The notes below the pieces were generated by a model, which saw only the letters and a list, made by a program, of their open reading frames with translations, was not told where the DNA came from and did no database searches. Both the position numbers and the translations under genes were made by a program. This document shows positions 17,272-25,769 of a stretch of 64,000 nucleotides of DNA, in pieces. Source of the stretch: AC-38 sp033856025 (lineage in GTDB: Bacteria > Actinomycetota > Thermoleophilia > Solirubrobacterales > Solirubrobacteraceae); assembly GCA_033856025.1 (NCBI GenBank), contig JAWVFQ010000023.1, positions 13,748 to 77,747 on the forward strand, written 5' to 3'. How positions within the stretch are numbered: position 1 is the first letter of the stretch; every line of letters starts with the position of its first letter.

Positions 17272-18320
17272 GGCGCCGTCTCCGCCTGCGCCTCCAGCGC
17301 GCGGCGGCGCTCGTCGGCCTCCAGCGCGGCGGTGAGCTCGTCGAGGTCGCCGCCGAGGATCCGCTCGACGTTGTGGACGGTGAGGCCGACGCGGTGGTCG
17401 GTGATGCGGTCCTGGGGGAAGTTGTAGGTGCGGATCTTCTCCGCCCGCTCGCCGGTGCCGACCTGAGCGCGGCGGTCGGCGGACAGCTCGGCCTGCTGCT
17501 CGGCCAGGGCGCGCTCGTAGAGCCGCGCGCGCAGGACGCGCATCGCCTTCTCGCGGTTCTGCAGCTGGGACTTCTCGTCCTGCATCGCCACTACGACGCC
17601 GGTGGGCTTGTGGGTGATCCGGACCGCCGAGTCGGTGGTGTTGACCGACTGGCCTCCAGGGCCGCTGGAGCGGTAGACGTCGACCTGGAGGTCGTTCGGG
17701 TCCACGGAGATGTCGACGTCCTCGGCCTCCGGCAGGACGGCGACGGTGCCGGTGGAGGTGTGGATGCGCCCCTGCGACTCGGTGGCGGGGACGCGCTGGA
17801 CGCGGTGCGTGCCCCCCTCGTGCTTGAAGACGGAGTAGGCGCCGTCGCCCTTGATGGCGAAGGTATAGGCGCCGTCGGAGACCTCGAGGGGCTCGGTGGC
17901 GAAGCCGCGGCGCTCGGCGTACTTGGTGAGCATCCGGTACAGGTCGGCGGCGAACAGGCCGGCCTCCTCCCCGCCGGTGCCGGCCCGGACCTCCACGATG
18001 ACGTTCTTGTCGTCGTTGGGGTCGCGCTCGACCATGGCCAGGCGAATCTCCTCCTCGAGCTCCTGGAGGCGGGCGGCGGCCGTGTCGAGGACCTCGCGCA
18101 GCTCGGGATCGTCGCCGTCCTCGAGCAGCTCGCGCGCGCCGGCGGCGTCGTCGGTGGCCCGGCGCCACTCGGCGGCCAGCTTGGCGGCGGGCTCGAGCTC
18201 GCGGTAGGCGCGGCCCACCCGCGCCCGGCTCTCGTTGTCGGTCATGACCGCGGGGTCGGACATCTCGCGCTCCAGCTCCGCGAAGCGCGCCTCGACCTGC
18301 TCGACCAGCTGCTCGATCAT
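17268..18320 (-). CDS. prfA: Peptide chain release factor 1
   Basis: 350-aa factor that recognises UAA/UAG and triggers peptidyl-tRNA hydrolysis. The codon-reading PAT tripeptide (178-180, in RVPATESQG) identifies RF1, and the GGQ motif is at 222-224 (SSGPGGQSVN). The ATG at 18320 follows TACACT (18332-18327, minus strand) by six bases, suggesting a leaderless start of the prfA-prmC-sua5-glyA operon. The long open frame upstream is a shadow of the patatin gene. Confidence 0.96.
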   Translation of the reverse strand: MIEQLVEQVEARFAELEREMSDPAVMTDNESRARVGRAYRELEPAAKLAAEWRRATDDAAGARELLEDGDDPELREVLDTAAARLQELEEEIRLAMVERDPNDDKNVIVEVRAGTGGEEAGLFAADLYRMLTKYAERRGFATEPLEVSDGAYTFAIKGDGAYSVFKHEGGTHRVQRVPATESQGRIHTSTGTVAVLPEAEDVDISVDPNDLQVDVYRSSGPGGQSVNTTDSAVRITHKPTGVVVAMQDEKSQLQNREKAMRVLRARLYERALAEQQAELSADRRAQVGTGERAEKIRTYNFPQDRITDHRVGLTVHNVERILGGDLDELTAALEADERRRALEAQAETAP

Positions 18321-18350
18321 GCGGCGAGTGTACGGGCGGGATGTCCCGTC

Positions 18351-18399
18351 ACGCTCGCGCCGACCACCGGGGCGCGTGACCCGACTACGCTCGCGCCGA
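18351..18399. repeat. 13-bp direct repeat in the prfA/patatin divergent region
   Basis: acgctcgcgccga occurs at 18351-18363 and 18387-18399, 36 bp apart. The second copy contains most of the plus-strand TACGCT box (18386-18391) and ends on the A of the patatin ATG. It could be a duplicated promoter or a regulator site; only its presence is certain. Confidence 0.4.
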
Positions 18400-19919
18400 T
18401 GACCGGCCCGCCGGCGCCCACCGACCCGCTGCGCGACGTGGCGCTGTTCGCGGCGCTGCCCGACCGCACCCGCTCGGAGCTCGCCGACGGAGCCGCCCGC
18501 CACAGTTTCGCGGCCGGCGACTGGCTGTTCCACGCCGGGGACCCGGCGGACTCGGTGTGGGTTGTCCTCTCGGGCCGGCTCGAGGTGGTGGCAGACCCTT
18601 CGACCCTGGTGCTGCGCGAGGTCGCGCGCGGCGGGGCGGTCGGGGAGCTGGGGCTGCTGACCGGCGAGCCGCGCTCCGCGTCGGTCCGGGCGCGGCGCGA
18701 CAGCGAGCTGCTGGAGATCGGCGCGGCCGAGTTCGCCGCGGCGCTCGGCGGCGCGCCCGAGGCGCCGCTCGCGGTGGCGCGGCACCTGGCCGGCCAGCTG
18801 CGCGCCAGCCGCTCCCTCACCCCCACCGGCCCCCCGCCCATCCCGGCGACGATCGCCCTCCTCGGCGCCCCACCCGAGTGGACGGCCGCCCTGGAGCGGG
18901 AGCTGCGCGCTTTCGGCACGATCGACGTGCTCGACGAGACCCGCGCCGGGGAATCCTCGGGGTGGGCGGGGGCCCTCGACCGCGCGGAGGCCGCCGCCCG
19001 CCAGGTCCTCCTCACCGCCCCCGCCGCCGGGGAGTGGACCGAGTTCTGCCGCCGCCAGGCCGACCGCGTGGTGGAAGCCCCGCCGCCCGGTGCGACCGGC
19101 TCCGGGCCGGGGCCGGGGGGGTTTCCGGATCCGGCGGTGCTCGCGCGGCGGTTGGCCGGGCGGGCGGTGGGCGTGGTTCTCTCCGGAGGGGGCGCTCGGG
19201 GGCTGGCTCATATCGGGGTGCTCCAGGCGCTCGTTGAGGCTGGTGTGACCGTCGACCGGGTCGGTGGGTGCTCGATGGGCGCGCTCGTCGGAGCTCAGTT
19301 CGCGCTCGGGCTCTCTCCGGACGAGATCCGGGCGCGCTGCCGGGCCGAGCTGGTCGAGCGCAATCCGCTCGGCGACTACACCGTCCCGCGCGTGGCCCTC
19401 ACGCGCGGGCGGCGCGGGCGCGCGATGCTCGAGCGCCTCCTGGGCGACGCTCGGATCGAGGACCTCCCGCGCGACTTCTTCTGCGTGAGCAGCGACCTCG
19501 TGTCGGGCGAGCTGGTCGTCCACCGCACGGGCCGGCTGGCCGACGCCGTCGCCGCCAGCGTCGCGCTGCCCGGGATCGTGCCGCCCGTGCGGCTGGGCGA
19601 CCGCGTCCTGGTCGACGGCGGGGTGCTGGACAACCTCCCGGTCGCCGAGATGGCGGCCACCGGCGAGGGGCCGGTCATCGCCTCCGACGTCACCGCACGG
19701 TTCGATCCGGCCGCGAGCGCCGGCATCCGCGAGACGCTGCTGCGCACCCTCGTCCTGGGCAGCAGCGACACGGCCGCCGCCGCGCAGGTGCACGCGGACG
19801 CGGTGATCGAGCCCGACGTCGCGGGCATCGGCCTGCTCGACTTCTCCCGCCTCGACGAGCTCGCCCAGCGCGGACACGCCGCCGCCCGCCAAACCGCCGC
19901 CCGCTGGGCGTCACGGTGA
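18399..19919 (+). CDS. Cyclic-nucleotide-binding-domain patatin phospholipase (NTE-like)
   Basis: 506-aa protein. Residues about 12-135 form a cyclic-nucleotide-binding-like domain (FHAGDPADSVWVVLSGRLEV, GELGLLTGEPRSASV). A linker domain of about 110 residues follows, and then a patatin domain from about residue 255: oxyanion loop GGGARG (263-268), nucleophile S292 in GCSMG, and catalytic D406 in VDGGV. This layout is that of neuropathy-target-esterase-like lysophospholipases, known in mycobacteria too. No signal peptide or membrane segment. TACGCT seven bases before the ATG supports the start. Divergent from prfA and part of an islet inside the conserved rpmE-to-atp series. Confidence 0.85.
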   Translation: MTGPPAPTDPLRDVALFAALPDRTRSELADGAARHSFAAGDWLFHAGDPADSVWVVLSGRLEVVADPSTLVLREVARGGAVGELGLLTGEPRSASVRARRDSELLEIGAAEFAAALGGAPEAPLAVARHLAGQLRASRSLTPTGPPPIPATIALLGAPPEWTAALERELRAFGTIDVLDETRAGESSGWAGALDRAEAAARQVLLTAPAAGEWTEFCRRQADRVVEAPPPGATGSGPGPGGFPDPAVLARRLAGRAVGVVLSGGGARGLAHIGVLQALVEAGVTVDRVGGCSMGALVGAQFALGLSPDEIRARCRAELVERNPLGDYTVPRVALTRGRRGRAMLERLLGDARIEDLPRDFFCVSSDLVSGELVVHRTGRLADAVAASVALPGIVPPVRLGDRVLVDGGVLDNLPVAEMAATGEGPVIASDVTARFDPAASAGIRETLLRTLVLGSSDTAAAAQVHADAVIEPDVAGIGLLDFSRLDELAQRGHAAARQTAARWASR

Positions 19920-19959
19920 CCACCGGTTGCACTTCGCCGCCATATGCGCGGCTAACCAC

Positions 19960-20028
19960 GCCCGCTGAGCCGGGCCGGGCCGGGCCGCGCGGAGCCGGCC
20001 CGGGCCGCGCGCGCGGGCGGGCGGGCGG
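19960..20028. terminator. GC-only repeat able to fold; possible terminator between convergent genes
   Basis: Runs of cgggc units (ccgggccgggccgggcc) followed by cggcccgggccgcgcgcgc and three gcgg units lie between the patatin stop and the stop of the convergent propeller gene. The two halves can pair into a long GC stem. There is no T-tract, so a terminator role is a guess from position. Confidence 0.35.
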
Positions 20029-20029
20029 G

Positions 20030-21580
20030 TCAGGCGCAGCGGCGGAAGCGGATGGTCCGGCTCGCGCGGTTGCCCGACGCGTCGGTGGCGCGCAGGCGCA
20101 GGCGGTGGACCCCGGGGCGCAGCGCGGCGACCGGGACCCGGACGCTGAAGCTCTTGCGGCGCGTGCGGCGCAGCCGGCGCGAGTCGACCCGGACGTCGGC
20201 GAAGCGCAGCACCGACTGCTCGCGGATGCGCACCCGCGCGGTGAAGTTGCGAGCGTGGCAGCGCCGGCGCAGCACGCCCAGCACGCCGATGGACGGGCGC
20301 AGGCGGTCCTTGACGCCGGCCGGCAGCGGCAGGCCGGGCAGGATCGAGCGGTTGATCGCACCCAGGCGCACGCGCTGCGGGTGGTCGCCCACCGCCACCT
20401 CACCGACCTTGCGCTCGGTGCGGTAGTCGAGGATCACCACCTTGTCGTCCGCGCTCGACGAGATCCAGCACGTGTCGTCGAGCCCGTTGGTCGACCAGTA
20501 GGGCTTGTGGATCCCCTCGAACAGCTTGTAGGCGAACGTCGCGCGCGAGACGATCGCCGCGTAGTCCGACATCGTCCCGGCCACGCAGAGCTTGGTCCCC
20601 GCGGCGTTCATGGCCAGTCCGTGGTGCGCGGAATCGAGCAGGTAGTCCTCGCGCTGCAGGTGCTGAGCACTCTCGCTCACCGGCAGCTGCGCCACCCGCA
20701 GCACCCGCTCGGACGGCACGTCGAACTCCACGAACCCGTGCAGGAACGAGATCTGCAGGTAGAGCTGCTTCTCGCCCGGCGCGATCGCCATCGGGCGCAC
20801 GGCCGACTCCATCCCGTCGTAGCCGGCCTCCTTGAGCTTCGCGCCCATGTCCCAGCGCTTGAGGATCTTCAGACCGTTGGTCTGGACGATCTCGAACCAG
20901 CGCGCCCCCTTGGTCGAGTCGCGCGCCACCCCCAGCTCGCTGCGGTCCGTCGGCGTGTACACCCGCCCGATGCTGGCGTGGTAGATCAGCTGGCCGTCGC
21001 GCGAGTAGTTGTTCTCGTGCGGCGAGTCGCCGGAGGCGAACTCGCCCGTCTTGCGTCCCGTCGCCGTGTCGAGCTCGTGGACCTTGTTCGCCGTGGAGTC
21101 GGACACCAGCAGGCGCCGGCCGTCCGGCGAGATCCCCATGTGGTCGGCGCGCTGGCCCTCCATGGGGAAGCGCCAGACGATCCTGCGCGACGCCAGGTCG
21201 ATCGCCACCACGTCGGCCAGCGAGGGCCGCGACACGTAGACGAAGCGCCCGTCGTGGGAGCTGAACATGTCGTCGGTGAACTGGTCGTTGCCCTCCCCGA
21301 CCTGCTGGCGGATGGCCAGGAAGAACCCGGCCCGGACCGGGTTGGAGAAGATCTCGGCCAGGCGCGCGTCCTTGTCGGGGATCGTGTTGACCCGGGCCAG
21401 GCGCCGGAAGGTCCGCGCGTCCACGATGTCCGCGGTGCCGTCCCAGTTGTTGCCGACGAACATCACCGGATAGGTGTCGGGCCGCGCGGGCGGCCCCTCG
21501 GGACCGGCCGCGAACGCGGGCGTGGCGCCCAGCGCCAGGACGGCGGCGGTGGCGGCAACGGCGACGGAGAACCCCCTCAT
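20030..21580 (-). CDS. Secreted beta-propeller (YVTN/YncE-like) protein
   Basis: 516-aa exported protein. A signal peptide (FSVAVAATAAVLALGATPAFA) is followed by repeated blade-like units such as DGRFVYVSRPSLADVVAIDL, DGRRLLVSDSTANKVHELDT and DDKVVILDYRTERKVGEVAVG, as in YVTN propellers, and then a basic C-terminal Ig-like domain (LRPGVHRLRLRATDASGNRA). No enzymatic motif is recognised; propellers of this kind often bind partners on the cell surface. I chose the ATG at 21580 rather than 21589 because a minus-strand TAGGAT (21593-21588) lies exactly seven bases before it and overlaps the upstream ATG. Divergent from csoR with only 62 bp between starts. Confidence 0.7.
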   Translation of the reverse strand: MRGFSVAVAATAAVLALGATPAFAAGPEGPPARPDTYPVMFVGNNWDGTADIVDARTFRRLARVNTIPDKDARLAEIFSNPVRAGFFLAIRQQVGEGNDQFTDDMFSSHDGRFVYVSRPSLADVVAIDLASRRIVWRFPMEGQRADHMGISPDGRRLLVSDSTANKVHELDTATGRKTGEFASGDSPHENNYSRDGQLIYHASIGRVYTPTDRSELGVARDSTKGARWFEIVQTNGLKILKRWDMGAKLKEAGYDGMESAVRPMAIAPGEKQLYLQISFLHGFVEFDVPSERVLRVAQLPVSESAQHLQREDYLLDSAHHGLAMNAAGTKLCVAGTMSDYAAIVSRATFAYKLFEGIHKPYWSTNGLDDTCWISSSADDKVVILDYRTERKVGEVAVGDHPQRVRLGAINRSILPGLPLPAGVKDRLRPSIGVLGVLRRRCHARNFTARVRIREQSVLRFADVRVDSRRLRRTRRKSFSVRVPVAALRPGVHRLRLRATDASGNRASRTIRFRRCA

Positions 21581-21616
21581 GCCGCGCATCCTATGCCAGA
21601 AGGCGCCCGGACCCGG

Positions 21617-21631
21617 TACCCCCGAGGGGTA
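21617..21631. promoter_or_regulatory. CsoR-type operator
   Basis: Perfect inverted repeat TACCCC-cga-GGGGTA, matching the GC-tract pseudo-palindromes (TACCC...GGGTA) bound by CsoR/RcnR-family regulators. It touches the csoR -10 box TATATT (21630-21635), so occupancy should block csoR transcription, and it is 24-37 bp upstream of the divergent propeller gene's -10 box region, so that gene may be co-regulated. Confidence 0.7.
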
Positions 21632-21635
21632 TATT
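21630..21635 (+). promoter_or_regulatory. -10 box of csoR (leaderless type)
   Basis: TATATT seven bases before the ATG at 21643, overlapping the operator by two bases. AT-rich compared with its surroundings. Confidence 0.5.
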
Positions 21636-21642
21636 CGAGAGG

Positions 21643-21924
21643 ATGCCCGAGCGCGGATACAGCGCCAGCAAGGACCAGCTGCACACCCGCCTGCGCCGCA
21701 TCGAGGGCCAGGTCCGCGGCCTGCAGCGCATGGTGGAGGAGGACCGCTGGTGCCCCGACGTCCTCACCCAGGTCGCCGCGGTCCAGGCGGCGCTGGACAA
21801 GGTCGCGCTGGGCCTGGCCGAGGGCCACGCGCAGCACTGCATCGTCGGCGGATCGGAAGCCGAGCAGGCGCAGCGCACCGCGGAGCTGATGGCGGCCCTG
21901 GGCCGCCTCGTGCGCCGCGGCTAG
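21643..21924 (+). CDS. csoR: Copper-sensing repressor, CsoR family
   Basis: 93-aa all-helical repressor. The copper-binding triad C37-H62-C66 matches the Cys-His-Cys pattern (36-61-65) of M. tuberculosis CsoR; flanking segments RLRRIEGQVRGLQRMVEED and KVALGLAEGHAQHC are typical. In the apo form such proteins bind GC-tract palindromes, and Cu(I) releases them. The palindrome at 21617-21631 should be its own operator. Unusual context: no copper ATPase or copper chaperone follows; the next genes are on the opposite strand. It may regulate the divergent secreted propeller or remote copper genes. Confidence 0.88.
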   Translation: MPERGYSASKDQLHTRLRRIEGQVRGLQRMVEEDRWCPDVLTQVAAVQAALDKVALGLAEGHAQHCIVGGSEAEQAQRTAELMAALGRLVRRG

Positions 21925-21943
21925 CGCGGCGAGGCCGGCCCTC

Positions 21944-22969
21944 TCAGGCCGCGACCTCCATCCCCGTCTTGTCGGCCTCGGAGGCCTCGAGCGGGTTCTC
22001 CACCGCCAGCACCGCCTCCAGGGCGGCAATGGCCACGGCCAGCTCGGCCAGGTCGGGCTCGCGCGTGGTGAGGCGCTGGAGCTGGAGCCCCGGCCACATC
22101 AGCACCCGCGCCCAGCGCCGGTTGCGGTTGCGCCCGAACCACTTGATCGCCTCGAAGGCGATCCCCGCGACCAGCGGGATCCCCAGCACCCGCGACGGGA
22201 ACAGGATGTACCAGGCCGGCGTCCCCAGCGGCGCGAACACCACGATGGCCACGATCATCACGATGAGCAGGAAGCTCGTGCCGCAGCGCGGATGCAGACG
22301 CGAGTAGCGCTGCGCGTTCTCGGGAGTCAGCGGCTGTCCCGCCTCGAAGCAGGCGATCGTCTTGTGCTCGGCGCCGTGGTACTCGAACACGCGCCGCAGG
22401 TCGGGCAGGCGCGAGATCAGCACCAGGTACCCGAGGAAGATCGAGATGCGGATCAGCTTCTCGACCACCACGAAGACGATCGAGTTGGGCAGCGAGTCCT
22501 TGAACAGCGAGGTGATGCCCACCGGCAGCAGGAAGAACAGCCCGATGGCCAGCGCGATCGCGAAGACCACGGTCCCGATCCACGTGCCCTTGCCGATCTC
22601 CTCCGCCTCGCCCTGCTCGTCGGGCGGAAGCTGGGCGTTGGCCGAGATGTTCAGGGCCTGGAAGCCGATCTTCAGCGACTCCCACAGCGCGAAGACACCG
22701 CGCACGACGGGGAAGCGCATCCAGCGGTGCTTCTTGAGGATCGACACCAGCGGGAACGACTGGACCTCGATCTCGCCGTGAGCGCCCGCGCGCGGGTCGA
22801 CGCCCTTCTCCTGCGAGATCTCCTCCGGCAGGGGCTTGCGCACGGCCACGGCCCAGGTGGAGATGCCGCGCATCATCACGCCCTCCAGCACGGCCTGCCC
22901 GCCCACGGGAGCGTCGCGCTGGGCCATCAGCGCTCCGTCCGGAAGCCGCGTCTCGTCCGTTGCGGCCAC
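21944..22969 (-). CDS. DUF1385 (YqhQ-like) membrane protein
   Basis: 341-aa membrane protein of the DUF1385 family. The conserved N-terminal GGQAVLEGVMMRG and the central YHGAEHKTIACFEAG, then RLHPRCGTSFLL, are the family signatures; there are about four or five hydrophobic helices. Function is unknown; the gene commonly sits between rpmE and prfA, as it does here apart from the inserted islet. The start is a GTG 12 bp after the rpmE stop; the internal ATG at 22927 is an alternative that would begin at MAQRD. Confidence 0.8.
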   Translation of the reverse strand: MAATDETRLPDGALMAQRDAPVGGQAVLEGVMMRGISTWAVAVRKPLPEEISQEKGVDPRAGAHGEIEVQSFPLVSILKKHRWMRFPVVRGVFALWESLKIGFQALNISANAQLPPDEQGEAEEIGKGTWIGTVVFAIALAIGLFFLLPVGITSLFKDSLPNSIVFVVVEKLIRISIFLGYLVLISRLPDLRRVFEYHGAEHKTIACFEAGQPLTPENAQRYSRLHPRCGTSFLLIVMIVAIVVFAPLGTPAWYILFPSRVLGIPLVAGIAFEAIKWFGRNRNRRWARVLMWPGLQLQRLTTREPDLAELAVAIAALEAVLAVENPLEASEADKTGMEVAA

Positions 22970-22981
22970 GGCCCCGGCCGG

Positions 22982-23188
22982 CTACTTCGCGCGCTTGGCG
23001 GCGCGCCGCTGGAAGCGCTCGACGCGGCCACCCGTGTCCACCAGCTTCTGGCGGCCCGTGTAGAACGGATGGCAGTTCGAGCAGATCTCCACGTGCAGCT
23101 CGGACTTGGTCGAGCGAGTGGTGAATTCGTTGCCGCACGTGCAGCGCACGTGGGCCTCTACGTACTCGGGATGGACGTCGGTCTTCAT
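22982..23188 (-). CDS. rpmE: Ribosomal protein bL31, zinc-binding form
   Basis: 68-aa ribosomal protein with four cysteines in CTCG and CSNC, so it is the zinc-containing C+ form and can also store zinc; KSELHVEICSNCHPFYTGRQK is the family signature. ATG at 23188 gives the usual length. A minus-strand TACACT (23203-23198) nine bases upstream may be its promoter. First gene of the conserved series leading to the ATP synthase genes. Confidence 0.95.
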   Translation of the reverse strand: MKTDVHPEYVEAHVRCTCGNEFTTRSTKSELHVEICSNCHPFYTGRQKLVDTGGRVERFQRRAAKRAK

Positions 23189-23228
23189 CGTCTGACCAGT
23201 GTAGCGACGGCTGAGAGGTCGCCCGGCG

Positions 23229-23987
23229 CTAGGAGCAGGCGAACGAGCGCACATTGTTGCGCTCGTCGGACTCGTCGACCCGGTTGTCGGGGTCCAGCTG
23301 GACCGACGCGGCGGTGCCGGGCGCGCAGCGCGGGCCCGCCAGCTCCACGGTACGGCGCTCGCCGGGCGCCAGGCCGGCCACCGTCCGCCCCGGCTGGGAC
23401 GTGTCGCCCATGGTCAGGACGGCCTCGAAGTCACCGCTCGGCGCGCGGCCGGCGTTGCGCACGACCACCGGATAGGCGAAGCCGGTCGCGCGGCGCTGGG
23501 GCGCGGCGACCGAGACGACGCGCAGGTCGGGTCGCACGTCGGGCTGGCGGCACAGCCTGGTCGAGCGTGCCGTCGTCGCGACCGTGTGGCCGCCCGCGTC
23601 GCGCCAGCGATACGCGACGCGTACGAAATAGACGGCCGGCGCCGGCAGGTTCTGGATGGGCTTGCGAAAGCGGAAGCGCTGCACGCCGTCGGTGGCGGGG
23701 TTCCAGGTGCCCAGGCCGGAGCCGGGCACCCGGTGGAAGCGCGGGGCGAGCGGGCCACGCTGCCAGAGCTCGAAGCGCATCGCCATCCGGTCGCCGGAGT
23801 GCAGCGAGCGCATCGTGCTGTCCACCGTCAGCGACGGCCCGCCGGCGTCCAGCGAGGTGAGGCAGGCGACGAGTCGCAGCCGCGCGTCGGCCGGACCGGG
23901 CGTTCCCGACCCCGACATGACGGCGTGCGCGCCGGCCGGGAGGGCCAGCGCGCAGGCGAGCGCGAGTAGGCGAGCGACGTGTCTCAT
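23229..23987 (-). CDS. Secreted protein with a CARDB-like C-terminal domain
   Basis: 252-aa exported protein. A signal peptide (LLALACALALPAGAHA) is followed by a beta-rich middle region and a C-terminal CARDB-type adhesion domain: PDLRVVSVAAP, PVVVRNAGRAPSGDFEAVL, LAPGERRTVELAG and DPDNRVDESDERNN are typical of that fold. Four cysteines could form disulfides. Function unknown, probably extracellular binding. A GGGGA ribosome site precedes the ATG. It is 40 bp from the ETF-QO stop on the same strand and may be co-transcribed. Confidence 0.6.
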   Translation of the reverse strand: MRHVARLLALACALALPAGAHAVMSGSGTPGPADARLRLVACLTSLDAGGPSLTVDSTMRSLHSGDRMAMRFELWQRGPLAPRFHRVPGSGLGTWNPATDGVQRFRFRKPIQNLPAPAVYFVRVAYRWRDAGGHTVATTARSTRLCRQPDVRPDLRVVSVAAPQRRATGFAYPVVVRNAGRAPSGDFEAVLTMGDTSQPGRTVAGLAPGERRTVELAGPRCAPGTAASVQLDPDNRVDESDERNNVRSFACS

Positions 23988-24027
23988 GCGTTCCCCTTAA
24001 CAGGGCGACGCGGCTGAGGTTGCGGCT

Positions 24028-25764
24028 CTAGGTGATCTGGTAGAGCGGCCCGTCGCCGCCCTCGGGCGGCGTCAAGCGCCCGCCCTTGGCCGTGATCGCC
24101 CCGCACTGCACGCAGTTCGTGTAGTTGACGGTGACGTCCACGGGACCCTCCTCCGGCGCGTCGTCGGGGATCTCGTAGACCCCCGCCGGGCACATCCAGG
24201 CCCACGTCTCGGCCAGCGCGCGCGGGACCTCCTTCTGCACCCGGATGTGGTTGGGCGCGTCGTCGCGCGTGGCGTTGCCCGAGATGAACACCGACGACAG
24301 CTTGTCGAACGTGTACTTGCCGTCGGGCTTGGGATAGCGGTCCTTGGTGTTGCCCACGAACATCGGCTTCTCGTCGTTGCGGTGCCACTTCCAGCGCCCG
24401 CCCGGGAACCGTCCCTTGGTGGCGATCATCAGGTTGACCAGCGGGCCGCCCTGGAGGAACCCGCGCTGGAACGGCTGGCGGGTGTTGCGCACCTCCCACA
24501 GCTCCTTGCCGACCGAGGACTCCTCGATCGCCTCCTCGTAGGAGGACACGTCCGTGCTGCCCGCCTTGACCGCCCGGTAGATCGCGTCGGCGGCCAGCAT
24601 GCCCGAGCGGATGCAGTGGTGCACGCCCTTGAGCGCCACCGTGTCCACCATGCCGCCGGCGTCGCCGACGAGCAGCGCGCCGGGCATCGTGAGCTTGGGC
24701 ATCGACCAGTAGCCGCCGCCGGGCAGCGCCTTGGCGCCCCAGGCGACGCGCTCGCCGCCCTCCAGGATCCCCCGCACGAGCGGGTGGGTCTTGAACAGCT
24801 GGAGCAGGTCGTGCGCCGAGGTGGTGGCGTCGGCGTACTCGAGGTCGACCACGAACCCGATCGACACGAGGTCGTCGCCCGTCTTCTCGTCCTTCATCGG
24901 GTACAGCCAGGTGCCGCCGATCTGCCCGTACTTGGAGGACAGCTTCAGCGGCCAGGGGCCCACGGTGTGGATCAGGCGGTCCAGCGGCTTGGGGACCTTC
25001 CAGACCTCCTTGACGCCGAGCTCCCACACCGGGGGCTCGCGGTCGGCGCCGAGGTCGAACTCGCGGATCGCGGCGCCGGTCAGGTGGCCCCAGCAGCCCT
25101 CGGCCAGCACGGTCACGTTGGCCTTGATGTCGGTGCCGGGCTCGAAGTTGCCCTGCGGCTCGCCGTCCTTGCCGCGGCCCTTGTCGCCCGAGCGCACGCC
25201 GACGACCTCCCCGTCCTCGACGACCAGCTGGGTGGCCGAGGTCTCGGTGAGGATGTACGCGCCGGCCTCCTCGGCCTGGCGCTGCTGGTAGCGGGCCAGC
25301 GCCGACACGCTGACGACCTCGTTGCCGTGGTTGCGGAAGGGCGGCGGCGGCGGGATGCGCAGCTTCGTCTTGGCGGTCGGCGTCATGTAGACCGCCTCCT
25401 TCTCCACCTCGCCGTAGGCGAAGCCCTCCTTGCGCCAGTCTTCCCTCGAGAGATCGGGAAAGAGCTCCTGGAGCGCCTGCGGGCGCATGACCGCGCCGGA
25501 CAGGCTGTGCCCGCCGCAGACCTTGGACTTCTCGATCACCGCGACGGGGACCTCGCCGAGCTTCTCCAGCGTGGCCGGGTCCTCGGCCAGCAGCTGGAGC
25601 AGCCGGTTGGCGCAGGCCAGGCCGGCGGTGCCGCCGCCGACGATCGCCACGCCGACCTCGATCAGCTCCTCCTCGTCGTCCAGCCCGTGCTTGACGATCT
25701 CCCCCGGAGAGTCGATGGGGGGCGGGTACTGGCGCGGGACGACGGACCCGTTGCGCGACGACAC
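24028..25764 (-). CDS. Electron transfer flavoprotein-ubiquinone oxidoreductase-type protein
   Basis: 578-aa flavoprotein passing electrons from reduced ETF to the membrane quinone pool. FAD-binding VAIVGGGTAGLACANRLL near residue 38, the VIEKSKVCGGHSLSGAVM segment, and GDAGGMVDTVALKGVHHCIRSG are diagnostic of the ETF-QO family. The C-terminus should carry a 4Fe-4S cluster; here cysteines occur in WMCPAGVYE and NCVQCGAI, consistent with it. GTG at 25764 starts 5 bp after the etfA stop. Forms an operon with etfB and etfA, feeding electrons from acyl-CoA dehydrogenases such as those at 36.6 and 46.9 kb. Confidence 0.9.
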   Translation of the reverse strand: MSSRNGSVVPRQYPPPIDSPGEIVKHGLDDEEELIEVGVAIVGGGTAGLACANRLLQLLAEDPATLEKLGEVPVAVIEKSKVCGGHSLSGAVMRPQALQELFPDLSREDWRKEGFAYGEVEKEAVYMTPTAKTKLRIPPPPPFRNHGNEVVSVSALARYQQRQAEEAGAYILTETSATQLVVEDGEVVGVRSGDKGRGKDGEPQGNFEPGTDIKANVTVLAEGCWGHLTGAAIREFDLGADREPPVWELGVKEVWKVPKPLDRLIHTVGPWPLKLSSKYGQIGGTWLYPMKDEKTGDDLVSIGFVVDLEYADATTSAHDLLQLFKTHPLVRGILEGGERVAWGAKALPGGGYWSMPKLTMPGALLVGDAGGMVDTVALKGVHHCIRSGMLAADAIYRAVKAGSTDVSSYEEAIEESSVGKELWEVRNTRQPFQRGFLQGGPLVNLMIATKGRFPGGRWKWHRNDEKPMFVGNTKDRYPKPDGKYTFDKLSSVFISGNATRDDAPNHIRVQKEVPRALAETWAWMCPAGVYEIPDDAPEEGPVDVTVNYTNCVQCGAITAKGGRLTPPEGGDGPLYQIT

Positions 25765-25769
25765 GTCCC

